DNA of 38,761 nucleotides from CAYFJO01 sp964343305. Lineage in GTDB: Bacteria; Planctomycetota; Planctomycetia; Pirellulales; Pirellulaceae. Shown piece after piece: positions 1 to 8,169 of the stretch (positions are counted from its first letter, which is position 1; every line of letters starts with the position of its first letter). The position numbers and the translations under genes were made by a program. Below the pieces are notes generated by a model. It was not told the origin of the DNA. It saw only the letters and a list, made by a program, of their open reading frames with translations, and searched no databases. The stretch is from contig CAYFJO010000052.1 of the NCBI GenBank assembly GCA_964343305.1, positions 1-38,761 of the forward strand. The letters are read 5' to 3'.

Positions 1-739
1 TATTGGTTCCATCGGCTCGTTGCCAAGTCTCGCCGCCGTCGCCGCTCTTCATATAACAAACCGCCTGATGAACGCCGCGCAATTTGTACGTCTCGACGCT
101 TTCGTAAAAGTCCACGACCATGTGAAGTGTCTTGTGATCGGGGCTCCATGCCAAACCGTTTTGATAACCGGCATAACCTGGAAGTTCCGGGTCGCGAACG
201 ATCAGCTTGGCGGTCTTTCGCCACTTTTCATTTGGCGGTTTCGCATAAAGATCGACACCGTTCCATCGATTCGACGAACGCAACGTGAGGTAAACGGTTC
301 CATCGAGACCGCAGGTCACAACGGGATACGTCCCCGACCCAGCGTCCTCAGCTTCCGTCCACGCCGTGGCATCGTTGGGACGAGTGGAACGACGATAGGT
401 TACGGGAGAGTTGTGCCCGCTCAGAATCACATGCAAATAGCCTTGCTTGTCCACCGCGATCACGGGCCGAGCGTGATTGTCTCGGCCGCGATTCAACGTG
501 AAAGGTTCGGACCACGTACTGGTTCGCCGATCGTATGTGCGTACACGGTTGTGATATCCCTGCTGAGTCGCGTCTTGCCAAACGATCTGCGTTTTGTCTC
601 CAAACGTGATGATCTTGTTTCCCGCACCCGACGTCGCCCGCTCGCTGCCGATGGGCGAAATGAGCATCGGTTCCTGAGATCGCGAGTAAGTGTTCGCGAA
701 CAACAGCATTGCAATCGCCAATTTCGAAACGCTATTCAT
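1..739 (-). CDS. BNR-repeat secreted protein, C-terminus beyond window
   Basis: The frame is open from the ATG at 739 to the window edge, giving about 246 residues of a longer protein. Residues 1-22 (MNSVSKLAIAMLLFANTYSR and on) look like a signal peptide. The body reads as a beta-propeller of the BNR_4 type: it has a WQDATQQGYHNRVRTYD strand block, DNHARPVIAVDKQGYLH, and an Asp-box-like SGDGGETW motif near the cut end. In known families such propellers occur as polysaccharide lyases or as glycan-binding partners of them; which applies here is not visible. Its ATG overlaps the stop of the upstream gene in an ATGA, so it is probably translationally coupled and co-transcribed with the two upstream secreted proteins. 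Start choice rests on that overlap and on the signal peptide. Confidence 0.82.
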   Translation of the reverse strand, partial: MNSVSKLAIAMLLFANTYSRSQEPMLISPIGSERATSGAGNKIITFGDKTQIVWQDATQQGYHNRVRTYDRRTSTWSEPFTLNRGRDNHARPVIAVDKQGYLHVILSGHNSPVTYRRSTRPNDATAWTEAEDAGSGTYPVVTCGLDGTVYLTLRSSNRWNGVDLYAKPPNEKWRKTAKLIVRDPELPGYAGYQNGLAWSPDHKTLHMVVDFYESVETYKLRGVHQAVCYMKSGDGGETWQRADGTN

Positions 740-2586
740 TTGTCATCCCACCATTTCCACTGGTCAATGTGCCGCTTGACATAGTCGACGGCTGGTCGCG
801 GGCCGTAAAACGTTGCTTCTGACGCGATTCCTTCGGATCCGTAAATCACACAAACGACGCGACCGCCAGCGGCCGCTTCTTGAAAATCGGCATACGTCGG
901 CCCACGAGCGATGAACAGATGCCGCGTGTGATCAAGCTGCGGCGACCACTTTTTTAGATCGCCGTGAGCATCGGCGTCGGCGATCGGCGTCAGCTTGTTA
1001 ACGTAGCGCTCTCGCCACGGAAATACTCGCACAAAATCTCGCGGCGACCAATTGAAACCGGCCAGCACTGCGTTGTATCCGTGCTTCTTGTACACGCCGT
1101 CGTCATAGGCCGAATAGGCCAGTTCCATTTCGAAATCCTGCTCGGGGTAGATCAGCGAGCCAGCTTGTTGCAGAGGACGGATGACTTGATGTTGATACGC
1201 CGGCCAGTCGAGCCCCTTGCGGCCTTCCGCGTCGGCTTTCTTCCACGCGGTTGCTTGAGTGGCCGGATTCAGCGTGGGGTTGGCGATGTGATGCAACACG
1301 GTTCCGCCGAAGCGGCGCGTTCGATGCGGGTAGGCCTCGGGGCACAGCACTACGTCCATCTTGGGATTCATTTCGTGGGCGAACTGTCGCAACGGATCGA
1401 CCAACGAAAAATCGTCCGATTTGAGGGCGAGCAGACTGAAGCCTCTCTTTTGCAGTCCCGCCAGGTCGTCATGTGAAACGACGGGGACTTTGCACAGTCC
1501 TTGGTAAATCGAATACTGCCCGCCTGGAATCTGCGGGAGAACTCTCTTCTTTCGCTGCTTGCCGGTGATGGCATCACGCGCGCTGCTTGTCAGCCGTTCG
1601 AGCGCCTCTGTGGCGTAAAAGGTGCTATAAAGCCGCGACCGCCAACCCGGCTGATCGCCAAAGCCACCATCGTCATTCTGCAACGAGTTGATCCATTCTT
1701 GGCACGCTTGTACATCTTTCGGTTCCTTACGAAGGAGCCGCAACGCAAGAATCGCAGACCACGTGTAATAGACGTCGGCGTAATTGCCCAGTGCATCGTC
1801 TTTCGGACTCCAACGAAACCCACCACTGGACAACTGGCACGATCGAAGGAACGCCGCGCATCGATCGGCATGAGGATACGGTTCGCCCAGAATTTGCAAC
1901 GATGCCAATGCATGCCATGTGTGAGCAACGTGAGCTTGCTCGTTGATCGGCTGTCCGTCCTTCGTGCGGACATCGACAAAGCCACCGCTCGGACTTTGCC
2001 GCGCATTGATGAACTGAATCATCTCGTGAGGGTTCTTCGCTTTGCGGCCCGAGGCCAGCATGCCGGCCAAGGTGTAGTAGAGCGATGAAAGGTTGTAATA
2101 GCCGAGTTCGCTCGCCGCGGAATCGCGAGGGTCCGGCTCAGACCCGCTGGGAGCTTTGAAGAACGTGTCGCCATCGAATCCGAACGGGCTGCCGTAATAA
2201 CGAACTTCGAAACCCTGGTGCACGAGGCGGACCGATGTGTAATCGACTATCATCGGTTTGCCCAGCGCGGAGCGAATCGCGTGCTGATGGAAAAAATGCC
2301 AGTGCCCGTAACCCACGTGTCCGCCTGGATAGTCGAGGCCGTGTTTCAAGATGGCTTGCGGATTCGTTATTCTCTTGCCCAGCAACAGCAGTGTCCTGAC
2401 GGCCGGATAGTTCCACGCGGCATCGGTGTATGGCTGGTCCCGCGGGCCAAACGCTCCGTTGTCCTTGCGGCATGCCTCGACGTATTCCACGACGGACTCG
2501 GCATCGACTGCTACCGTCTGAGCCACGCCGCTGTGGCAAACAAGTGAGGTGAACAGCAGAAAATACGATCGCGTGAGTCGGCTCAT
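736..2586 (-). CDS. Secreted prenyltransferase-fold protein with PHP-like C-terminal domain
   Basis: 616 residues from the ATG at 2586, which overlaps the preceding stop in ATGA and opens with a signal peptide (MSRLTRSYFLLFTSLVCHSG). The frame stays open upstream to 2718, but those codons lie inside the previous gene. Residues of about 25-340 are an alpha-helical repeat region of the squalene-cyclase/prenyltransferase type, with GGF turns in SPSGGFVD, LSSGGFRW and NDDGGFGD. From about residue 345 the protein changes character: SHDDLAGLQKRGFSLLALKS, later ADADAHGDLKKW and EAAAGGRVVCVI, which recall the end of a PHP metal-dependent phosphoesterase domain. The usual N-terminal HxH of PHP proteins is not obvious, so it may be degenerate or a different TIM-barrel. 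Probable role is extracytoplasmic glycan handling, inferred only from neighbours. The repeat half is more secure than the PHP call. Confidence 0.75.
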   Translation of the reverse strand: MSRLTRSYFLLFTSLVCHSGVAQTVAVDAESVVEYVEACRKDNGAFGPRDQPYTDAAWNYPAVRTLLLLGKRITNPQAILKHGLDYPGGHVGYGHWHFFHQHAIRSALGKPMIVDYTSVRLVHQGFEVRYYGSPFGFDGDTFFKAPSGSEPDPRDSAASELGYYNLSSLYYTLAGMLASGRKAKNPHEMIQFINARQSPSGGFVDVRTKDGQPINEQAHVAHTWHALASLQILGEPYPHADRCAAFLRSCQLSSGGFRWSPKDDALGNYADVYYTWSAILALRLLRKEPKDVQACQEWINSLQNDDGGFGDQPGWRSRLYSTFYATEALERLTSSARDAITGKQRKKRVLPQIPGGQYSIYQGLCKVPVVSHDDLAGLQKRGFSLLALKSDDFSLVDPLRQFAHEMNPKMDVVLCPEAYPHRTRRFGGTVLHHIANPTLNPATQATAWKKADAEGRKGLDWPAYQHQVIRPLQQAGSLIYPEQDFEMELAYSAYDDGVYKKHGYNAVLAGFNWSPRDFVRVFPWRERYVNKLTPIADADAHGDLKKWSPQLDHTRHLFIARGPTYADFQEAAAGGRVVCVIYGSEGIASEATFYGPRPAVDYVKRHIDQWKWWDDK

Positions 2587-5500
2587 TCTTCTGCGTCTGC
2601 CTTGACGGAAAACACTCCGTACCGTGAGTTGTTTTGATAAGCGAGCTTGCTGCCGAACAGCGTTTTGTAAATCCGCATCTTGCCGTTGTGTGAGTTGACC
2701 TGTATCTCCAGCAGCCATTGCTTGGCTTCCAGCTTGATCTGCAAGTGACGCAGCGGGATCAGCGCTCGCAGTTCGTATCCAACGTCACTGGCCGTCGACG
2801 CAACTTGGATGTCGCTCGTCACTTCTTGTTTTCCACCGACCGATCGATAAGCGACCGCTGGCTGCTTCTCAGCCTGCGGCACAAGAAAGATTTGGCCAAT
2901 ATTTTGTGAGTCGACAGCACTCCCAAACACCTCGACACACGATCCTTTCCAGGCCGTTGCATTCTGTTCGAGCTGGTTTTCCTTGACGTCGGCAACGATC
3001 GCCAAGTTATCTCCAGTGACGGCGAGCTGCACGTTTGCAATGACTTGCTCATCGTCATTAACTTCCATCGCCGGTTGCTCGGCCAAAAGCTCTGGAAGTT
3101 TGTCGAGTGTCGCGTCTTCCAGGATCGGCAGTGGATGCGATTGTTCCGCGAGACTTGTCGCACCCAATTTTGGAGACGCGCCGGCATAAGGCACCAGGCG
3201 ATACGTCAAACCAACTTCTGACGCTGATGTCAGACCACGAGCAAGTTCGATCAGAATCGTGTCGTTCAATCCGCGATAAACTCTCCGCGTTTCCTCAAAT
3301 TCGACCAACATGCCGTAGCCGTCGCGCTCGATGCGCACGGCCACTCCCTCAAACGAAATTGCCTCACCGGTTCGCAAACCAAACTTGTGTGACGTCGCGG
3401 CCGCTTGGTCGTCGAGCGACCCAACGACTGAACCATCGGCGGCGAGTACTTCGACGCGCGTCCGATTTTTTGTCGAGCGAGGTTTTCCTTTTGGCTTGGC
3501 CAGGTCGGCGAACGGGATCATCTCGTACGCTTCGGTCACTTTGCCTCGCAGCCGCGGGCGACCGCCCCAGATGCTGAACACATTGTCGTGCTGTGCCGGG
3601 CCGAGTTGCACTTCGCATTGAATCGCATGTCGTCCGAACGTGTAGCTCCGTGTGATGTTGACCGACGATTGACGCACGTTGGCCGAGCTGACGACGGTCG
3701 TGTCGTCCAGTAGCGCGTTGAAATGTTCACTATTCGCGGAGACCAGCGGCAAGCCATCGGCCGTCGCGCCGACCAGGGAATGAACATGAAAATTCGGCCA
3801 CTCGGACAAATGCATGCCTGCGCCATACGAGCTGTTCGGCTTGGCTGTGACCACTTGGCCAACGCCAGGAACATGCAACTGGCAAATCCCGCCGCCACCG
3901 AGTCCGATCTGGCCGTGGAATCCTTCGCCTTCCCAAGTGGGCGTCAGACGTCCGTGATAAGTGACGACGTAATAATTCTTGCGACGCGCGGTGAACCACT
4001 CGTTGTGATCGTTCACGGCCGTCACGAAGTCAGGTCCACCGTGGCCTTTCCAGCCGTAGGTTGTGTGCCATGCGTCGTACGTCCCGCCGGCAGGTTTAGG
4101 AATCGAAGTCCGAGAACTCCACGGCATACCCGGGCCGGGCGACCAGATGTAGCTGTACAAATTCCACATGCGATTGCGAGCGTTGACAAATCGCTCATCC
4201 TTCAAGTCGTTGATCACCGCGTTCCAGCCACGCATCACATAGCTGCCGTAGTGCAGGTCGTATCCCTTGCTCTCTTGCAATCCGCCCGACGGACCGATGC
4301 CAACGCGATCGCCATAGCCTCCGTTGGTGAAACGCTCCCAGCACGATTCGAACAATTGTTTTTGCAATGCGTCGCCACTTGCTTCGTAACAATATCGCAA
4401 GCCTTCCATCAGGCTGCCGAACGCGTTGCCGTTCCCAGTGGCCATCGTGCGGCAAAACGCCAAACGGTCGCCGGCCTGGATGATGAATTCGCGCAAGGCG
4501 TCTTTGACTTCGGCCGGAGCCTCGGACTGCTGGATGATCCGCCACGCGGGGCGATACCAAAAGAACGTATAGCAACCCTGTTCATAGGCCAGGTTGCGCT
4601 TCGGCCCAATCGCCACGTGGTCGCCGTGGCTGATCAGCCGCATGCCGAACAGCATGTCTCGATACGCCGCGTTCAAGACGCGCGGGTCCTTGTGCTTCTG
4701 CCAACTGTGCATGATCCGATCGGCCGAACCTCTTTTGGGACTGTTGTGCGAACCGACCGAAACGAAACCCGCCTGGTCGTCCAACTCGGCCGGATATTCA
4801 AAATCTTCGGGCTTGAGTTTCTTCAACCAGTCGTACAAACGCACCTGGTGCATTTGCCAGAAGACACGATCGTCGTGATAAATCGCACCGCCCACAGTCG
4901 CACGAGCGGTCACCTTGTCGGGCGAAAGAACCGCGGTCACGGCCTGGTACGTCGCTCGCACCGGTTTGAAATCGTTGTCGATTTCAAACGTCACGTTCAA
5001 CAAGAAATCGCCCGGCCCGTCGGACACGTCCAGCGTCAGGATTTGATCGTCATGCTGACCGCCGCTTTCGACTGTCTGCTGAACCAGCCCTTCCGCGCCG
5101 GTTCCTTCGGCCAAGATGTTGCCTTTCGTGTCTTTAAGTACGACGCGCCGCGTTGCCGGTTCATCGAATTGAAGAAACAGCAAGTTGATCGAATGTGTCG
5201 TCTTCGGCACGTAAATGTAGCTGCGGCGAAATAAATCGCCGTTGCCGTGAATCCATTCGGGACTGCCCGCCACGCCGTATTTCAGATCGGAATCGATGTC
5301 CAGCGTTACGTAATTGTCTGGTGCTCCGACGACCAGCACCCGATACACGCCCTTTTGACCACCTTGGACAAAATGAGTAAACGTCCGTTTTTGAATCGAC
5401 GCCAGACGTTTCGGATCCGAATAGGCACTCCATCGAACCAACGGCTGTAAACCGCGCGAATAGCACGTCGCGTAGTACCACGCTTCGTGATCCCAACCAG

Positions 5501-5786
5501 CGGCCGATGGATTTGACGTGTGAGCAAGCACGCCATCGTCCGGAATCACTTCGCGGACGACAGGCTTGCCATCGGGCGAGTAAATCTTGACCAGCAGTTC
5601 GCTCGGTCCATGCATCCGATGATTGATATCTCGCACGCCAAGTGTCACCGTAAAATCGCGACCGTCGTAATTGTTGACAAACGCCGTGATTCCGTCGTAC
5701 AGACGATAGGTCTCGGCTGCGTTGATGCTGGTTGTTGCGCCGAGAACTGTGGTTAATGCCCAAACGTATCTCATATAGTTCACCAT
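2583..5786 (-). CDS. Large secreted lyase-like protein with CBM9-like C-terminus
   Basis: 1067 residues from the ATG at 5786. That start is preceded by GGA at suitable spacing and followed by a signal peptide (MRYVWALTTVLGATTSINAA); an in-frame ATG also exists at 5816. Layout: an N-terminal beta-domain (YRLYDGITAFV, VREVIPDDGV), a central helical region (HSWQKHKDPRVLNAAYRDML, WRIIQQSEAPAEVKDALREF), then a beta-rich block (NEWFTARRKNYYVVTYHGRL, GGGGICQLHVPG, VSANSEHF). Helical toroid followed by beta-sandwich is the layout of several polysaccharide lyases and heparinase-like enzymes, but I cannot assign a family. The last 160 residues (for example AWKGSCVEVFGSAVDS and YELRALIPLRHLQI) fit a CBM9-like sugar-binding fold. 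It heads a three-gene coupled operon. A close paralogue without the CBM9-like tail is at 12357-14942. Confidence 0.8.
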   Translation of the reverse strand: MVNYMRYVWALTTVLGATTSINAAETYRLYDGITAFVNNYDGRDFTVTLGVRDINHRMHGPSELLVKIYSPDGKPVVREVIPDDGVLAHTSNPSAAGWDHEAWYYATCYSRGLQPLVRWSAYSDPKRLASIQKRTFTHFVQGGQKGVYRVLVVGAPDNYVTLDIDSDLKYGVAGSPEWIHGNGDLFRRSYIYVPKTTHSINLLFLQFDEPATRRVVLKDTKGNILAEGTGAEGLVQQTVESGGQHDDQILTLDVSDGPGDFLLNVTFEIDNDFKPVRATYQAVTAVLSPDKVTARATVGGAIYHDDRVFWQMHQVRLYDWLKKLKPEDFEYPAELDDQAGFVSVGSHNSPKRGSADRIMHSWQKHKDPRVLNAAYRDMLFGMRLISHGDHVAIGPKRNLAYEQGCYTFFWYRPAWRIIQQSEAPAEVKDALREFIIQAGDRLAFCRTMATGNGNAFGSLMEGLRYCYEASGDALQKQLFESCWERFTNGGYGDRVGIGPSGGLQESKGYDLHYGSYVMRGWNAVINDLKDERFVNARNRMWNLYSYIWSPGPGMPWSSRTSIPKPAGGTYDAWHTTYGWKGHGGPDFVTAVNDHNEWFTARRKNYYVVTYHGRLTPTWEGEGFHGQIGLGGGGICQLHVPGVGQVVTAKPNSSYGAGMHLSEWPNFHVHSLVGATADGLPLVSANSEHFNALLDDTTVVSSANVRQSSVNITRSYTFGRHAIQCEVQLGPAQHDNVFSIWGGRPRLRGKVTEAYEMIPFADLAKPKGKPRSTKNRTRVEVLAADGSVVGSLDDQAAATSHKFGLRTGEAISFEGVAVRIERDGYGMLVEFEETRRVYRGLNDTILIELARGLTSASEVGLTYRLVPYAGASPKLGATSLAEQSHPLPILEDATLDKLPELLAEQPAMEVNDDEQVIANVQLAVTGDNLAIVADVKENQLEQNATAWKGSCVEVFGSAVDSQNIGQIFLVPQAEKQPAVAYRSVGGKQEVTSDIQVASTASDVGYELRALIPLRHLQIKLEAKQWLLEIQVNSHNGKMRIYKTLFGSKLAYQNNSRYGVFSVKADAEE

Positions 5787-5946
5787 TGTTTTGTTTCCAG
5801 TTTTAGCGGAGTCCATGCTTGGTTGAATTTAGCGTGAAACACTTCCGTGGTCCACCAAAAACGACAAAGTTAGACCAGCCAACTTCTTGTCGAAACTTCT
5901 TCGCCGAGATCATTTTCAGCGAATTCCGCTTGGCGCGCGACCAGAG

Positions 5947-5974
5947 TTGTGCAATTGGTCTTGTGAATTAGTAT
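5947..5974 (+). promoter_or_regulatory. Possible sigma-70-type promoter
   Basis: TTGTGC at 5947-5952 and TAGTAT at 5969-5974 are separated by 16 bases, in the 262-base divergent gap, 75 bases before the ATG of the gene at 6049. Matches to consensus are partial, so this is a weak call. Confidence 0.25.
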
Positions 5975-6048
5975 CTTCATCGTGAAAATGTTTTACGCCC
6001 CTTACCAACACGACTCATTTCTCCGACTCCAAAGCAAGGAAGACCATC

Positions 6049-6732
6049 ATGGCGAAGGATCCCCGCCAACGGCAGAAGAAACTAGAGCGTCGCAAAGCAA
6101 GAGAAAAGGCCAAGAAGAAATCACTTGCCCAACGAAATCCGCGCGACGTGGTGTCCCGCATCGAGCGAGCTGCCGCTGCGCCGATCCTACACTGCTGTAC
6201 TTGCGACGTGCTGTGGGAGCAAGGCATAGCAAACGTCCTGGTGAGCCGCGTTTTGGCAAGTGGGAACGTGGCCTTTGTCGCGTTTCTGCTGGATGTATAC
6301 TGCCTTGGAGTAAAGAACGTGATATTCGACGTGATGCCGCGAAGCCGATACGATTGGCAGGTGTATGGCAAATTGCTTGGCGACTACAACATCATCCAAT
6401 TGACGCCGGAAGCGGCCCGTAAGTTGATCGAAGGCGGCGTCGAATATGCGCGCAACCTTGGCCTGCCGCCGCATTCTGACTATCACAAAGCCAAAGTGAT
6501 CTTTGGCGACGTCGACGCGAGCGAGTGCGAGGACGAGTTTGTCTACGGCAAGGACGGAAAACCGTACTTCATCGCCGGACCACACGACTCGGCCTCGCGG
6601 TGCAGCCGCATCATCAGCACGCTGACGGATCATTGCGGGCCAGATGGTTTTCACTACCTAATGCCGATCGGGACAGAATTCTCGCCAGCCACCGAGGATC
6701 GCCTATTCGCGCTTGATGAACCGAGCGGTTAA
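6049..6732 (+). CDS. Unassigned protein with basic N-terminus
   Basis: 227 residues. The start at 6049 has a good ribosome binding site (AAGGAAG, 6 bases before ATG). Residues 1-30 are extremely Lys/Arg-rich and probably helical (RQRQKKLERRKAREKAKKK), which suggests binding to nucleic acid or another acidic partner. The remainder looks like a globular alpha/beta domain (ANVLVSRVLASGNVAFVAFL, GVKNVIFDV, ARNLGLPPHSDYHKAK, ending in YLMPIGTEF). There is no signal peptide or membrane segment. I do not recognise the family. It is separated by about 200 bases from the TIR gene and is divergent from the lyase operon, so association with either is uncertain. The stop lies in a perfect 12-base palindrome, GCGGTTAACCGC (6725-6736). 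Confidence 0.75.
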   Translation: MAKDPRQRQKKLERRKAREKAKKKSLAQRNPRDVVSRIERAAAAPILHCCTCDVLWEQGIANVLVSRVLASGNVAFVAFLLDVYCLGVKNVIFDVMPRSRYDWQVYGKLLGDYNIIQLTPEAARKLIEGGVEYARNLGLPPHSDYHKAKVIFGDVDASECEDEFVYGKDGKPYFIAGPHDSASRCSRIISTLTDHCGPDGFHYLMPIGTEFSPATEDRLFALDEPSG

Positions 6733-6930
6733 CCGCCCCTATCACATCTACGAACCCGATCCGATCGACGGTCTCACTGCGTAGTTGCACGGATTTCGCG
6801 AAACCATCGTCCCGGTCGCGCGTTGACGAATGTCCCCAAACGCTTGTACGTCGCTTTTTCTGTCCATAAACTGAGTGAAGTGGGCTTACCGACCGAAGTG
6901 GCATTGTGGACCCGTGGTCCGTACAGATTG

Positions 6931-7923
6931 ATGATGGACAACTCTCAAGAACTTGGAGAATACGGATCACGTTCGCGTGTGTTCATTTCTTACGCTCGCA
7001 AGGACGGAGCTGACTGTGCCTCGTCGCTCTATGAAAAGCTGCAGCAAGTCGAGCCACCGATTGATCTCTGGCAGGACCGTGTCGACATGCAGTCCGGTCG
7101 CTGGTGGGATCAAATCCAAGAGGCGATCAAGCAATGCGACACGATGATCATCGTGCTGACGCCCTGCGCTCTAGCATCGTCCGTGTGTCGTCAGGAATGG
7201 CAGTACGCACGGCAGCACGGTGTCAAGGTCGTTCCCGTTCTCTGTCCAGAATCTCCCGTCGACCCAAGTGACAAATCGATTCTCAAATGGATGCAAGCCG
7301 AGAACTGGCTTGATCCGACGACGCAATGGGACAACCTGATCAGTGACCTGCGCTCGCCCGTGCGTCGAGACCGTGTACCATTCATGGCGGCCGATTTGCC
7401 AGACAACTTTGTCGAGCGACCTGAACTATTCCAGGAGCTACGCGACCAGATCCTGCAAGACAGCGTCCAGCCGGTGGCCATCACTACGTCGCTGCAAGGC
7501 GCGGGCGGTTTCGGCAAAACGACTCTGGCACGGGCACTATGCCACGACGACGACGTGATCAGCCACTTCTATCACGGTGTTCTTTGGGTCACGCTCGGAC
7601 AAGAGCTGACGGAGCCCGACTTGCTGGGCCGAGTCGAACAAATCATCGCGGCTCTCACCGGCCGACCTGCGGGTGTGGAGAACAAAGAGCAAGCCGGAGC
7701 CAAGCTGGCCGAAGTGCTTGAGGAGAAGCATTGCCTGCTGGTTGTCGACGACGTGTGGAAGCCAGACCATTTGAGGCCTTTTCTCCAAGGCGGTCCCAAC
7801 TGTACTCGGCTGATCACGACTCGACAGACCGATTTGCCTTCCCAGTTCCGCGGCCAGTTTGCCGAAGGTGTCAGAGAAATCAGCCCAATGACTTCCTCGA
7901 TTAACCAAGTCATTCGAAAATGA
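6931..7923 (+). CDS. TIR/NB-ARC protein, apparently truncated after the NTPase
   Basis: 330 residues from the ATG at 6931 (a second ATG follows directly; the frame is also open from 6823 but that part has no domain). Residues of about 15-110 are a TIR domain: SRVFISYARKDG, then SSVCRQEW with the likely catalytic glutamate at residue 89. Residues of about 150-325 are an NB-ARC NTPase: P-loop GAGGFGKTT with Lys196, Walker B LLVVDDVW (Asp273/274) and TRLITTR. TIR domains of this kind cleave NAD+ or make signalling nucleotides; NB-ARC acts as the oligomerisation switch. The protein ends at REISPMTSSINQVIRK with no winged helix and no WD40 or TPR sensor, which STAND proteins normally carry. It is therefore either a broken gene or a minimal effector that relies on a partner in trans. 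The DUF4062 STAND gene follows after 246 bases. Confidence 0.85.
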   Translation: MMDNSQELGEYGSRSRVFISYARKDGADCASSLYEKLQQVEPPIDLWQDRVDMQSGRWWDQIQEAIKQCDTMIIVLTPCALASSVCRQEWQYARQHGVKVVPVLCPESPVDPSDKSILKWMQAENWLDPTTQWDNLISDLRSPVRRDRVPFMAADLPDNFVERPELFQELRDQILQDSVQPVAITTSLQGAGGFGKTTLARALCHDDDVISHFYHGVLWVTLGQELTEPDLLGRVEQIIAALTGRPAGVENKEQAGAKLAEVLEEKHCLLVVDDVWKPDHLRPFLQGGPNCTRLITTRQTDLPSQFRGQFAEGVREISPMTSSINQVIRK

Positions 7924-8077
7924 TGAAGTTGTTTTTGAGTCTTCCTCAGCAACCACCCGCGTTTTCATTGCGACGGACGCCGGCGCACGCGGAAATGGGA
8001 TGACACATGAGCAACTGGGGTTTATCCTACACATTGTGCTGCACAGGAGAAACAACATGGCTGCAATTCTGGCTTGA
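7888..8077 (+). pseudogene. Out-of-frame coding remnant behind the TIR/NB-ARC gene
   Basis: In the +1 frame relative to the TIR gene, the sequence is open from about 7894 to the TGA at 8075-8077 and reads like protein: SFENDEVVFESSSATTR, then VFIATDAGARGNGMTHEQ, then LGFILHIVLHRRNNMAAILA. The segment RVFIATDAGARG faintly resembles motif V of superfamily 2 helicases, but that is one short match. No start codon with a binding site introduces this frame. Within it, at 8045-8077, AGGAG and an ATG give a six-codon reading frame. The likeliest reading is the residue of a deletion or recombination that also removed the sensor half of the TIR gene. Chance openness cannot be excluded. Confidence 0.35.
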
Positions 8078-8169
8078 GGCGTCGACAACGGGGATGGTTC
8101 AATCCAATCCCGAAGGATTCATCGTCAGCGAATGACAGAATTCTTGCAGAACGTTTTAAGGTAAAACTT

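Noticed and set aside
20..784. 254-residue plus-strand open frame at the left end
   Set aside because: It is antisense to the BNR-repeat gene, whose frame has a signal peptide, Asp-box motif and coupled start; the plus-strand product is Arg-rich and unlike a protein.
3723..5234. 503-residue plus-strand open frame antisense to the lyase-like gene
   Set aside because: The minus-strand product aligns with its paralogue over the full length; the plus frame has no recognisable domain and shadow-like composition.
8045..8077. Six-codon minicistron with strong AGGAG site upstream of the DUF4062 gene
   Set aside because: Too short to call a gene; it lies at the end of an out-of-frame remnant and may be chance, though a leader peptide cannot be excluded.
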